Shown piece after piece: positions 1 through 13,590 of a DNA stretch of 64,000 nt. Within the stretch, counting starts at the first letter, position 1. Each line of letters starts with the position of its first letter. The stretch is taken from NCBI GenBank assembly GCA_013398015.1, contig VZRR01013894.1, positions 1-64,000 of the forward strand, written 5' to 3'. Under the pieces are notes generated by a model that saw nothing but the letters and a program-made list of their open reading frames with translations, had not been told where the DNA came from and did no database searches. This DNA is from Oreocharis arfaki. Its lineage: Eukaryota > Chordata > Aves > Passeriformes > Paramythiidae. Both the position numbers and the translations under genes were made by a program.

Positions 1-95
1 TGTTCAACTTGCCATCGACCCCCAGGTCCTCTTCCACACTGTTTGCTCTCCAGCATCTCGTTCCTCTGTCTGTACGTACACCCAGGGTTCTCAAA
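1..95 (-). mobile_element. CR1 LINE fragment
   Basis: The + strand text has the order expected of the CR1 C-terminal ORF2/3' UTR boundary in reverse complement: a 'cccccaggtcct..ttccacac' block, 'gctctccagcatctcgt', 'cctctgtctgtac', then 'acccagggtt'. The copy is decayed, ends at about 95, and continues off the left edge. It is non-functional. Confidence 0.65.
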
Positions 96-640
96 GATGA
101 AGAAATTGAAGACTTTTTATGAAGACAAAAAAAGCTAAGACAGAGAAGATTGAAACAAGCGCAAAGCATACAGAGAGAAGTATAGAAAACTAAATGAGGA
201 GTGGGAAATTACACAAAACATGCACAGTAAGGAATAATTACTCAGACGCAAAACGCCGTTTTTGACGAAACATTCAGGGATGTGCTAATGAGACACAAGG
301 ACATCCAAGAAGAAAAGCCTGAAGATCTGAGAACAGAAAAATGTGTGAGAATCAGGCACAGATACACACACTTGGAAATTAATCATCAAAGAAGTGATGA
401 TTGAAACCAGAAGAGATGAAGATGTCATAAGGAAGGCAACAGAAGGAAGAAACATGAATTATGCCAAAAGAAAAATCAAAAGGAGGGCAAGTAAACTATG
501 AGTAAAGCATAAGATATCCAACAGAGCATGACACCAAAGAAGACGAGAAAGGAATAAACAGAGTGACAATAGTATCAGCAGAAATACACAGATAGATCAA
601 GAAATGTCCCAGTGGTCTCCCTAAGGACACAAAAAGAAAT
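95..640. other. Purine-rich (A/G) strand-asymmetric tract, no gene seen
   Basis: About 550 bases of the + strand are strongly enriched in A and G (gaagaa, agagaag, aaaagaa motifs) with few T runs. The sequence is not a tidy simple repeat and holds no reading frame of note. It adjoins the CR1 scrap but I see no CR1 coding similarity in it. It could be an unrecognised old repeat or simply biased intronic DNA. Confidence 0.45.
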
Positions 641-3600
641 CACAATTACTCCACATACTTCATTAGGAGTGAACCTATGGGAACCACAGATGTTAAAAGC
701 ATTTTAACCAAAACACCAAAACTGTAACTGCCATCCAAGAGCCCACAAAAATAACTAACCTGTAAAGAGCCTGATCAAACAGTATCAGTCAGGTAAAACT
801 TGCAGTTCAAATCAGCTGATCAGAAAGACTTCAATAATTTGCAACAGTGATTTCTAAAACACAGTAAATTAAACCCAGCAGTACTTACTTAAGCCCAATT
901 ATTTTCACCGTGGTTTTCCCCTGAAATACGACTGTACTTTTTCGCCCAACTCATCATTTTTCTTTAGATTTTATAATCTTTTATCTGACAAAATCTAAAT
1001 TACTTGTTGACTTTTGAACAGTATTAATTAATAAACTGTAACAGTTGGGCTACTCTTCTGTCCTCAACTCAGGCAATACCCTGACATATAAACCATTTGG
1101 ATTCAGATCACTCAGATCACCCATTTCCCATCTCACCCTTTTGTCACTTTTGATGACTGACATGCAAAGAAGTTTTACAACTGAAGACTTGGTAAATAAT
1201 ACTGTCTACATAAAAGGACAAGCTACAAAAATACCTTTCTTGTTATCAAACATAAACATGCCAGTAAGAGAAAGAAAGACACTTTCAAGACTTCTACTGA
1301 GATGGAGGAGATTAGATTATTTAGACACTTGTTAGCTGGACTTGCCATTACATCTACTTTTGTAAAAGCTCAGTTAACACTATCAAACAGATGCGTGCTA
1401 GCTGTGTTTTCCTAGTTTTGATAAATGTGTCTCTAACACTTATGTACGTGTATTATTTAGGTGATTTTGGTGAAAATATTTCAGACTTCAGTGGTACCGA
1501 ACATAATAGTCTCCAGGTTTCGCCTCTTAAACAGAAATTGAGGAAAGGAAAAAAATACACTGTAACATGAGTATATGCTCTGCAGAGTCACAAAATAGCC
1601 ATTGTGATCTCAGAGAAAATATTATTACACAATGTTACATTTCATGCTTCGAAGGTTTAAACTCTATCAAGCCTACCTGATCCTGTTGGCATCTGCCTTT
1701 CCACCAGCAAAAAGAATCACTGAATTGCAGAGGCAGAAACAATGCCGCTTTTTAGCAGGTGTGTTGAAGCAGACTGACTAGAACCAGCAAAAAACAGAGT
1801 TGGATGAACTGGAAGCATCCTCTTCTACTTGGACTTCCTGAATTGCATAGCCAGGTAAAACAGCATGGTAGCTCTGGTTTGCATCACCTGTGCTACCACA
1901 TACAAGTAAACCCCAACTTGACTTGATATTTTAATACACTTTCCTTCTCCCATTCAACCATATAAATTATATAACCCTCCTGAAGAGTGTAAAATAACTT
2001 GCATTCTAGCTTTTATTAAAACATAAACAAGCAATTTAAGGGGGTGCCAGAGAATATTAGAAGACTGTGCTGAATGACACATACTTAAAAGCAACTCCAG
2101 ACCAAAATGAGAAAGAAAGAACACATCATTAGGGGTAGGGTGAACACTTTAAATGACTACAAAATAGCACTTCCAAAGTTCTAATTATCAGAAATCTTGC
2201 AATTATATCTACAATTAAACAGCCAAAAAGCTCCATTTTACTTCCATTATAAAACCTCAGGGCTGGAGGTGTGTAAGCTTGTTGTGCAGAAGATACTGTG
2301 AGTGTTTCAAGACTTGATTCTCCTATATGAGTGTTTCCTCCAGTTCTGTCCCAAAAACAAAGTCTAGATGACTCAAAACTTGACTTCCAGCCCTGTATTT
2401 CTGTGACTGGAGGTGCAGAAGATTTATCTGACTAATTTATTCAAATGCAGGTGCCCCAAATGAAGTCTGAGTATCATGACCATAGATGCCTGTTCCTGAG
2501 TAATTATCCAACCTGACCGTTTGCTGTCAATTCTGGAGCTCTCACCTTCACATTTCCATCTTGTCACCCATGCTTACCTCAGCCTCCCACTCTCTTTACA
2601 CCAAACTTGCTATCAGCCCTTTGTTAATCGCACTTCTAATCCACAGCCTTTCTGTCTCTCCAGCACTCACAGGACCTTCTTTCATCTCAGTTACTTTCCT
2701 ACATTTTATTTTAGATGCTAATCTTGGGAGCCACCTTAAAGCATGGTTAAACTTTCTTTCTCTAATAAGCGTAGACATTAACACATGTTATACTAAGCCA
2801 AAGCCTGGGGCTGTGCTTCATGTTGAAAGCTGGGGCAGGGCACAGGAATAGGTATCTCTCTAGGTATCCTGTTCACAGGTTTGTAAACTTACAGACCCCT
2901 AGAAGAAAAAAAATCAGAGAACAATTTTCAGGTTGCTTTTAATTTACTGAAGTAGAACATAATCGAAAGTGGTTATGAAACATAGCTGTAAGAAAACCAT
3001 AAAGAGACTGCATTTGGGGGTTGGTTTAGGGCTTTTTATTTTAAGAGACTGATGGTCAGAGCAAGGGTATATAAAATTTTCCTATATATTCTTCCTAGTC
3101 TTTTCAATATGCAGCTTCCTTTTGTACTATAATATAGACCCAGATATCTAATAATTCCTCCTTCTTCTACTCCCACCTTTTAAAACTTCTCAAAACCAGA
3201 AATCTTAAGTCTGGTCACAACAGGATACAGAAGAACCAAGATAAACAGCTTTTGTCCCTCACAATAAAAAAAGCAATTAAGAAGCTGGAAACATAATTCT
3301 TGCCATTATGAAACTGCAGGACAAAAGAGGAAAACTTCGTAGCAAAATAATGAAGATGCAAGTTTTCAAAGACAACTGGAGGATTTAGTGCTATTTTAGC
3401 TTTATTCAAATTGTGTATCCAAATCCCTTACTCGATTGTGCAAATTTCATCTGGGAAGTTCAGATTCCATGATACTAGAGGTAAAACGTCTAAAATTCTA
3501 ATTTCCATGTGCACTGTAATGCAAGATACAACACTGTGGATCTAACAAGAAACTCCATTAAGACCGTACTTCAAATGTTTTCAAGTAACATTTCTAACAT

Positions 3601-6600
3601 GCCAATTATCTCAGAATACAATTGAAAATGTCATGTAAAACAGAATAAATATCTCCAGCTAAAAAGCTGCCATACTGACAGTCTAAGAGTTCAGATCCCA
3701 GTATTGTATGTAAAGAATCAGAATCTCGGATACAAAACTCAAGGTTCAAGATGAGTCCCTTACTGCTTCAACTATTCTCTTTTGAGAGAATCTGGAATAA
3801 AAAATAAAGTGCCAATATACAGTTTAGCTTCCAAAGAAAGCATTAGCTCGCCAGGAATAAGAACTGCAAAGCTTATGTATTACAGCACCACCTGGTGTGG
3901 ATTGCCATGGATACAGATTTTAAGCAGACAAAACCTACCAGGTCATCTAATTTTCGTGTCAACCAGTGCAGAATACCTCACTGTAACATACCTTTGTGTT
4001 TCTAGTTTTGTTTATCACTAGTTTTGAAAGACATAACTCATATCTAATCAGATTTCTGATCAGTATTTCATGCAGAAGTAGCAAATAAAATTCCAGTCAC
4101 AAGACTGATAGTTCAGTTTTAATTAACAAATAAGCTGTTCATAAACTCCGAGACTTCTCACTTCATGATGACTGTCAAGCATGCAAGACAACATGCCACT
4201 GTCTTCTTAGAAATACATGATTAAGTGTTACAAGCAGAAAAATGTGAAAACAGAAGGTGCATTAGCAAAGATCACAATACAAAGCAGCATGACCCCTCAA
4301 ATCCTATGAGAGAAGATCTTTCTGTCAGGTGATGAAGGGGCATTCTGCTGAGATTACACAGAGGATTACACAGCACACTTAATTGCATTGTGCTTACCTG
4401 TTTGCATGCTTAGCTGCTTGGCAAGTCATAAAAGATAAATTAATTCTTTAGGTATTCTACCAATATTAGGATAGACGGCCTTAGCAAAGGTCAGAGACAC
4501 ACTAAAATGTCTTAAGCATGTCTTAAGTATGTCTTAAGTATCTGGTACACAGGCAGCCATCGGACTGCTTTGTAAAGTATTCCATTTCCCCTTAGCTTTC
4601 TCTGCTAAAAAAGAAAAGTTACTGTATGACACACATAACCCAAAAAGCAAAAGGCCTTATTTATGTCTTCTGTTGTCACAAATTAAGAAGTGCATAAAAT
4701 TCAATAGAATGTGAACTGCTACAGTTTAGCAGAAAATCTGTCCCAAAAGCCTCTATTCCAACAGCCACACCAGTCTCTTCTCAAAGACAACAAGTGAGTT
4801 GGTGTGCTCAGCTACTTCAATTCTCTTTGTCCTGCACATAGTTGAGTGCTTATGTTTATTTTTCGTCCCAGGCTAGTGGCAGGGAGGTGCATCTCTGGCT
4901 AGGTACTGTGCAAGCTGGCATCTGTTTAGCCAAAAAAAGGTGGCAAAATTTAGTACAGAACACAAATCTTATTAAATCTTACCAAATCCTGGTGTCTAAA
5001 CATCCTGTAAAATGGATTTTCCTGTACACAGTAATCCATTGTCCTCCATTCTGCAAAGGGAAGAGCATTTTGACAACAAATAGTAATACAACTTTCAGTA
5101 GGCTGGTATATCTCACTAGAGATACAAACAAAAGAAAAGGTGTAACTAACACTGAAGGATGGACACAGCTGCTTCCTAAGCACTCAACAGTAACACTATC
5201 AACAGTCTTGCTTCCACCGCCAAAAGCCTGAACAAAGGCCAAGCAACTTTCAGACAGGCCTTTTTTTACAACCAGAAGCTTGCTAAGTTTCTAATTACCT
5301 CTAAAATTCTGCCAGACACTTTTGGCAATTTTTAAATAAATTCTTTTTTGTTTGCAATGCCATTACAGAAAGGAATGTAAACCTTCCATAGATTCTGAGT
5401 CTGTACAGAAAAATCTTGGGAACGTACGTCACCCACTGTCCTATAAGATAACCCCCTAAAAACAGACTGAGCATTAACACTGTCCCTCACATGGAAACAG
5501 ACTAAAGGAACCAGTACATTTCCTTCATTACTGTTCTCATTCTGAAAATCTGTTACACAAAACCCACCACCTGCCAAGTTTTTCTGAAATACTGAGGAGC
5601 ATGCTTCAAAGAAAGAAATATCATGAATGTTAGTCACAAATACACACTATGCTCAAGTGGCAATTAAAAATTCATTTTGCTGTTTACTTATCCCCTTCAT
5701 GTCTAATTTTATGTGTATATAACTCATTAAAGTTTCCCTTAGGACCAATCTATTCTTACTTTTTCAGCTTCCTTTCTTTGAGGTAGAAAGTATGCGATGC
5801 CAGAACATCATCAACTGCCAGCAATTAAATTAGGTAAAAGAATATCAGGCAATTTTGAAAACGATTTTCAAAGAAACTACTCCCTCTGCAAGAAAATTAA
5901 GTGAGCAAAGTATCTGTAAATCCTTGTCAGTATACTGAAAAAACAATTAGGTCTATGCTTTTGATAAAGTAAGCTGATGAGAACCTTTCACCTCTTCTGT
6001 AAGATGCAATTTGCCTTGGAAATTTCTAATTTCTCTTTTGATACAAAAAGCAAAAAAAAAAGAAAAAAGAGAAAACGAAAGATCAAGTGCTTTTGAACTT
6101 GTACTAATAAATAATGTATATCATTATCCCAACCATAGTATAAATTCTCTAAATCTAAACCTACAGTTTATCAATCAAAATTATCATAAAAATAACTCAA
6201 GAATAGTACAAACTGCCTGAAAAGTGATTAAAATTATGATCTCCTTTCTACTTATCTATCGATAGAATATAAACATCTACATAAAAACATCAAGTATGTG
6301 CAAAAATAGCTTTAGAGAAGTCTCATGATTCTTGGGAACTGCATAGAAGGTGTCCAGCTTGCTGTGGTATAATCTTTTGCCTACTGATTTAAAGTCATCT
6401 GTATGAAACGCCTTAGTCACTCTTAGCACACAGGGATCTTGGAAAAATCTCTTCCAGCTTACCCATCACTACTTTAGATGTTAGAAGGGAGAAAGCAATC
6501 AATTTAGTTTCATATCAGAATTACATGCTTCATTTGTGGGCAGTCTTGCTTCAGAAAGGCTGAAATCTTTTAAAAAAAACCAAAAAAACTCAAATGCAGT

Positions 6601-6957
6601 CATATGACCAAGAATCTGAAAGACTCACAGTCTTCAAAAAGGAAGAGACAGAGTGCCCATTCCCTCAATTACTCTTAATTTTTTTAAAAAACAATCAAGT
6701 TTCTAAATGCTAACTACTATGCTTCCAAAGAGCAACTGGTGTGGTTTCTCTTAAATGGTTCCTTTGATAGGAATAGGTTCATTCTTTCAGTACTCTCCTA
6801 GCATACAAATCAGAAATGCAGTATTGTTTATTCTCTGAATATTTCATATCACTTTATCAAACACATGCAAAAATCAGTGAGGTGATACGCTAGCCGAAGT
6901 TTCCATCACAGTGAATGCTCCTTTTTTTGTCCTTTTTCCAATAAGTTTTCCATAGAC
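641..6957. other. Non-coding AT-rich stretch
   Basis: I see no gene. Short open frames exist on both strands but show no domain, no codon bias and no matching splice sites. A pyrimidine-rich patch lies at about 2525-2720. A small 11-bp tandem triplication lies at 4507-4539. An A-rich run lies at about 6048-6075. The rest looks like unique intronic sequence. Confidence 0.6.
4507..4539. repeat. Three tandem 11-bp units (ATGTCTTAAGY)
   Basis: ATGTCTTAAGC, ATGTCTTAAGT and ATGTCTTAAGT follow each other without a gap, and then the register is lost at ATCTGG. Each unit contains the palindrome CTTAAG. The array is short enough to be replication slippage. Confidence 0.85.
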
Positions 6958-7060
6958 TTGCACATTTTGGAGCCAGAAAGGACCTTTTTAATCAGATATC
7001 TTAATCTTCGATTTAGCCTACAGTAGGATAGGTTATGCCAAGAAACCCCACATAATCACT
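6958..7060 (-). mobile_element. Ancient CR1/L3-like LINE 3' scrap
   Basis: The + strand runs 'ggagccagaaaggacc', then a degenerate 'atcagatatcttaatctt' block, then 'cctacagtaggataggttatgcc'. It follows the order of the old amniote CR1/L3 consensus as I remember it (gccagaaggaccat, a 'tctagtctgacctcc' block, 'ataacacaggcca'). Divergence is high, so the assignment is tentative. Confidence 0.4.
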
Positions 7061-8683
7061 TTTTTATTAATCCACTGGGGATTTAAAGACAATACATTAC
7101 ATTGCTAAGTAATTTATTTTGAAGCTGGATTATGCTCATTGTTAAAACATTCATTTGCTTTTTACTGTGAAATTATCATAGACTTGATGGTAATTTCCAT
7201 TTCATGCCAGATGAAAATGCCAGTTTTTCAAAGACTTCAGGACAGTTATACTCATTTCTATCAGGTAAGGATCTCATATCCCAGGGTATAGTTCTGCATC
7301 ATTACTGCGTAAGACATGATGAGATATGAAACTGCAGGATTTTCAAAAACTTATCAAATAAATTAGTTCAAATTTCTGATAAGCATATGGTCAATCAGGC
7401 ATTCAGTTCTGGAAGAAGAAAAAAATACGTTGAACTATTTTGGTCAGGTATGGGTATTTCTGTGTTCATGATTCACAGAGGCAGACACAAGCTTATCTCC
7501 ATAAATAGTTGTAAGAAGCAGGTTCTATTCCTCACAGGGGCTCTTGGTAGCTAATGTAGTATATCTGCATACACTGCATATAGACACAAACAGCATTACA
7601 TTTTAGTGCTATAAAATCATATTACACTAGAATAACTTAGTTCCAGACCCACACTTAAGCATCACTGCACAAACATAAAGCAATTACCAAATGCAGTGAA
7701 TTAATTCACTTGTTTTTTAGGCAAGATAACAGTTACCCAGGTCTTATACAAATGAAGCAGATAATTTTTTCTGCATTCTTCTTCATTGTTTCAGAAGAGA
7801 AATTGCCAGGCTCATATGCCCATACCAGTATATTCTACAGAGAGGTGAACACCTGCTGCAACCTGTTCCGTGAAAGCAGCATCCCACACATCTTTTCAGA
7901 ACACCCTGAAAACCTCAGCTGGACAACTGCTGCTGGTTTGCAGCTCAGCTATGGAGAGTAACCACAGTGAAACGGGTGCAGTGACTAAGACTGGAAAGAG
8001 CCCATGGATTGCAGCTTCCCTTGACAGGGAGTGCTGCTGCCTGCCACGTGATCCCTGCGGGGCTGCTGCTGAGATGCTGAACGCCAGATGCACCACTCAA
8101 CTGTCACAACTGCAAAACAGTTTATACTGCACTGAACCCATATCGTGAAACATGAAGAAAATAGCTGGATCCAAAGAACTTCTACAATCAGAGTCATCTC
8201 AGGCTGGTGTGATAAAGGCACATTTTAAAAGATCTTATTTTTAATAAAACGTAAAATTCTGTCATCCAACACATAAATAATTTTAATAAGGAAAATGTAG
8301 GCTATTTCGTATATCATTAACAAACAAGAACACTTCAAACGTGAGGATTTCAATGTCAAGAGAAAAAAACATCTGAATTAGCTAATAGTAGCTAATTACT
8401 ATCCAATTACTTATATGCATCTGAATCAAAAATATGCACACGTAACAGGTGACTGCTGCGTTTACATGTTTTAGCTGTTTTCCATATCTGAATAAACGTG
8501 CTGAAAACAGTGCTGAAGTCGCAAGCATGAATGGTAACAAGCCCAGAAAGAGTGCAGAAGGAATGATTATTGAGAACAAAAGGAAGGATAAAATTTTGCA
8601 ATAACAGGGAAATGGTCAGATTCAGCAACTCATCACTTGTATCTACATTAGCAGGGATATGAAAAGAGAGTGAAGAAAAGACT

Positions 8684-8705
8684 GGGGGGGGTAAGGGGGG
8701 GAGGG
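8684..8705 (+). repeat. G-rich run
   Basis: G8, TAA, G7, A, GGG, then GAGAGG. The long G-runs can fold as a G-quadruplex on the + strand. It looks like a simple homopurine expansion within unique sequence. Confidence 0.8.
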
Positions 8706-11229
8706 AGAGGAGAACCACAGATTTGCTGAAAAATGGGCCTTCCAAACACACTTATTGGCATGCTCACCTTCCCCGTGCCCCATTTCTTATTGTTACCTAA
8801 CAATAATATTAAGAAAGATGTGTTTTCCTTAAAGCCATATGAGACGAAGAAATAAGCTGTCTCTCTCCTGAAGTCTCTCCAAAGGTGACAGCCTCAGTGA
8901 ACAAAAACAAAGTTTCCAACACTTTTGGAGAAGAGATAACTTAGGGGCAGCTTCACTTTGAGGACAGTCAGGAAGCAACTCAAAAAGAAAGATATGAGAG
9001 TCACTGCCATAAAGAGGGCAGTGAAGCAGTGAAGAGAAAAAAGAATAACAATGACAGACACCTGAAGGTTCCCTAAGGATTAACAGCAGTAACAAATGAC
9101 TTTAGAATAACACATTAATTAATAGCACTTCAAAACAAGCAAAAATGTCATTTGCATGTTGTGAGAAGGTCCTTTGCGTATATGCACTTAAAAGAGCAAT
9201 AGGTGCAGAGCTCCTGTTCTTCACTTCTCCTGCTCTTTTTAACATGGCAACAGACACTCTTCCCAGCCTCTTCAGCTAGATGGCTGGACGTACAGGAACT
9301 CTCCTAAATAATTCCAGGGTGTTCAGTGAGAAACAGGAACTACTGTGAAGAGACCACACTGAGAAGTACTTATGGGTCAGAGAGAGAAATACATAAGCTT
9401 GAACAGCTGCTAGAACACCTAAACTAGATACTCATAGGTTTAAAAGAGTTAAGCATACATGCAGCACTGAATTCCAGGTTATTCTAGAGACTAAAAATAC
9501 TTCTAACTGCAGTGAGAAGTATCAAGCAGATACATCGCAGTGAGATGTATCAAGCAAACCACCATTTACTTCCTATCATTACTGCAGTACCAGCATACTA
9601 CTAACAAAAAAAGATCAAGCTGTTTCCTTAAACAAAGTGCTTATGCACATACCTCACCTACTACACACAGCCAAATAGTGAGAGCTACAGCATGGCCAAC
9701 AATGATAAAGCTAGTGACAAGACAACAAAATAAATCTGTAATGCTCCTTAGTCACAAAGTGAGTTTCATCTTAAAACCCCAACAGCACCTCCACCATTGT
9801 CCTAAGGATTGAAGCATGAAACAAAAATCCACACGAAACCCTGGCTGAATGTAGCCAAAATGGAACTTGGACACAATATAAAACAGACCAAATTTCACAG
9901 ACCATGGAGTCCAACTTCTTTCTAAAAGGCAGGAGAGAAACAACCATAGATGGATCCCATCTAATGGTAAAGGTACTGTACATAATTGTAACCCCTAGAC
10001 ATGTGGAGAGCAGAAAGAAGAGCTGTGTCTCAGCTTTAATTCCTTGGTTCCAGTGGCTTTTAGTATACTGGGTGCCAAGAAATGTTTGATTCATGAAACT
10101 GAGTAGATCTCAGAATTTTTACTTAGATGGAGAAACCCTTGTCCACCACAATATAAGAACCTACATTTTACATGTAATTTGGTCAATAAAAGAAAGGAAA
10201 ATAGAGTGGTCCTCAGACAGAGTAGCAGTTTCAGTGTTTTTAAAAGAGTCTCTGAAATGCACTGTCATTCCCCAGAAGACAAGTGCTACAATCAGTGTAC
10301 CAACATACAGCAAAATTAAGAGTTGCATCTGACTGACTTTATCATGAACTGTATAGAATGCTGAGTTAAACCAACAAAAGAAACTAATAATCTAGTAATA
10401 GTTTTCAGTGATAGAAAGTTGAGTATGGACACCTGCATATAACTTTTATGCTTTCATTTCTTTATGACACCATTTCAAACAAGCAGTAAAATGTGCAAAT
10501 AACACTTTAAATAATATCTAGAAATTTTTTTGAATTGGGCCCTAAGACAGCTCCTTTGAGAACACTTGTACCTAGAATTAAAAGACAATTACATAGTAGA
10601 CTACTTCCCAGACCAACATGATCCTTAAGTTCATTTTCAAAATGGCAACAATGGCCTCAACTGAATCACACACCTGCCTACAGCCCATCTACAAACTTTT
10701 CACTGTTTAATATTCAGAGCTTCCTTTGTCATGGAGCTACCTCAAGTGGAAAATTTTCATGTCATCAGAAAGAAAATTATCTGCAAGACTACTGATTTTT
10801 TTTTTTAACATGGCACAGAAAGTAATTAATTGCTAATTTCCCCAAGAAAAGAACAACTTTTCAAAGATCTAGATTCTAGAGAAGAGTAAATAGAGTTTGC
10901 AAACTCTATTCACTAGATAGGAGAAAAAAAAAATAAAGTATGAGAGATGCAGAAACAGCTCTGTTCTACTGTCCTGGGGTACAGGGTCACTTGATACCTG
11001 CACTATTGTGTTTATCAGAGCTGTTGAAAGAATGTTTAACCTTAAAAAATACATCCTGAGTAAGAAACTGTTCATATTTGAAGTACTCATGATTCAGGCA
11101 GTAAGACAACTGAGGGTCATGATTGCCATCCTGGCCTGCACATGTATGCTCAGATTTCAAAATACAGTATTTGTCAGATCCACACTCAGTATCTACTGTC
11201 CTTCTAGGAAACTGAAGTCATTCTCTTGT

Positions 11230-11253
11230 TTTCAATGTCTCTTTCAATGTCTC
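11230..11253. repeat. Two tandem 12-bp units (TTTCAATGTCTC)
   Basis: The two copies are exact and adjacent, with a partial third (TTTC) following. This is the size expected from slippage. Confidence 0.85.
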
Positions 11254-12079
11254 TTTCCCCCTCAGAACAGAAAGTGTCCCTCAGTCCTTCCTTTATCTGG
11301 GGTAGGGATGGAAGTATTATCCTGACAGAGGAAGAATCACATATAGTCTTAGATTTTCTGGAAGTCCCAGGATCAACAAAACACTGTTGAGGACACACTG
11401 TGGGCATTTCACTATTGCACTCTCCAGCTGGGCAGGGCTGGAGAGTAGATTAGCCTTCTTAGGTGGTGCTGCACTACTGATGTAAATCCACATGCAATTA
11501 AAAAAGCCCACCAAATCTCAGGTGGTGGCAAAGCTGGAGGAAGAAATTCCTGTCTTGTATGTGCCCTGTCACACCATTTTTTCCTGCTTTTTTCTCCCTA
11601 CCATCCAAGCTGTACATGTACCTCTATTTTGAGATACCTTCAAACAAGGATAGTTCTTTACCTAGAACTTTACTTGAGCTGCTTTACAGCACAGCAAAGG
11701 TAACAGTAAATGGGAGTAACGAGTCATAAACAAGGTCAAAGCCTAGGACTTCTTAAGTCAGTTTTATCACTAGAGCCAGCATCTTGCAGAAGGAGCTGTA
11801 AGATTTCACCTGCTTCCAGGCCTTTCCTACCCAGCTGCACTGCTCCAGAAGCAGCAGCCTAGTGTACTACTCTTGCCTGAGGCCAAGTTCTGACAGATTG
11901 CCTGAACTGGCATATGGGAAGCTGAATAAATCTCCTTACTCACCCATACAGACACAAATGCTATAAAAATAGAAGTAGGCTCTGCTATAGATCTCCATAT
12001 CTTCTTTAAAGAAGTTAGATGGATTTTCTTCTCTCACTCAGTTGTGTCATATGTCACGTGTGTGGGGTGTAACTGTGTA

Positions 12080-12098
12080 ATGGATGTGTGACATCCAT
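12080..12098. repeat. Short inverted repeat
   Basis: ATGGATGT, GTG, ACATCCAT form an 8-bp perfect stem with a 3-base loop. It is embedded in a TG-rich patch (about 12050-12115). There is no coding context and no reason to call it a terminator or regulatory RNA. Confidence 0.7.
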
Positions 12099-13590
12099 GC
12101 ATGTGTATGAAATTAATGTGCATTTCAGTAATTGGGAACTCAATTTTCTTTCACTATCAGGATTTCTGCTGCAGATATGACCAGAAAGCACAATATGAAC
12201 AGAATCAAAATACCCTCTTTATAAGCTGGAAAATATTATGTTGAGAACAAAATTTCATCTAGGTGCTTTAACACTCTAGGACAGCACATCTAATAACCTG
12301 TAGTAGTAAAAAACAGCACGCAGTATCTTGCTTACAGTACAGCAGGTACACTGTTTCAAGAGACATTTGGAAAATGGTTCACAATTACAATGGGGTTTAG
12401 ATCAAAATGTACTCTGCAATTTCTTCTCTTTTAGCATGTGTTCACAGATGACTCAATTTTCTGTCAAATACTTATTTAATACTTTTGCTTAATAAAAAGA
12501 TCACTGAGAAAAACAAAAATACTGATGGGGTGATCCCTAAAAAGGGTAAGGTACATACTCTCTCAACTTTTTTCTTTGCTTTCTGTAAGCTCCAAATGTT
12601 TGATTTACTGTCTGCTGACCAGTCCTGCAGATGCTACATGATCTGTAGAAGGACTTGGCCAGGGGACCTGGGGATAGCTGGAAGGATATCAATAGTTCAT
12701 GCAAGAAGAAACCTTCAGCTTTGGCTGTAAACTCAGAACAGAAGAAATGAAGTGGTGACATGATCTTCACTCCTTGAGAGTAAAAGCACTGCTCTATGCT
12801 AATCTTGAGCATAATTCAATATATGAATGGAATGCCTAATAGTCACAAGATAGACTGCTTGTATAAGAAGAAACAAAACCTTTCTTTTCAAGAGTATTGC
12901 TTCACCTTTCATTGGTTTGGGAAAGAGCATCCCTCTCCCACAGTAACATCAGTTCAAATATAAACTAGTTTTTCTGTGAGACCTCTGGTTAGGAGCACTC
13001 AAATTTTCTACCTTCAGCAGACCCTGTTAACAGCATGCTTAAACGCTCTCCTGAATTAGGGCCATAATTTAATTATCTATTGCATGAGATCAAGCTGGCA
13101 GCTGATTTTGAAATATTTCCTTAAAACATACACAGATGTAAACTTATATAATTAAGCTCTTTTAGATTATTTAATGAGGTTGCAAAAATGTACTAATAGT
13201 AATTCATCACATGGAAGCTTGTGCTATTTGACTTACGGTTACTAAGGCTGCCTGTTTAGCAGAACATGAAGACAGGAAAATACATATTTCTGAAAACTAA
13301 CACTACCACCTAAACATTTTACTTATGAGCAATTTTGCTTTAATATCTAGAGTAACAAAAACAGAGTAGGATGCAGTATACCATACAGGCTTTATTTGTA
13401 TCCACCTGGGATGACATCTATTACCCACTAGCAGATCCAAACATTGCAAACACTAACAAAATGTTCACATGACGAAACACAACTCCATATTCTTCTCCTG
13501 CTTGGATCACTCACCACACACGCGCAGGTCGGCGATAGCAGGCATGTGACATACACTGCAGGAAATTGGGCAAATTAGCCCTGTGGGATT

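Larger units (their letters stand above)
7061..13590. other. Non-coding AT-rich stretch
   Basis: I see no gene. Low-complexity items are the G-rich run at 8684-8705, a 2 x 12-bp duplication at 11230-11253 and a short inverted repeat at 12080-12098. A locally less AT-rich patch lies at about 7950-8110; it has a few retained CpGs and a CACGTG E-box-like CCACGTGA at about 8044, but no supported exon. Confidence 0.6.
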
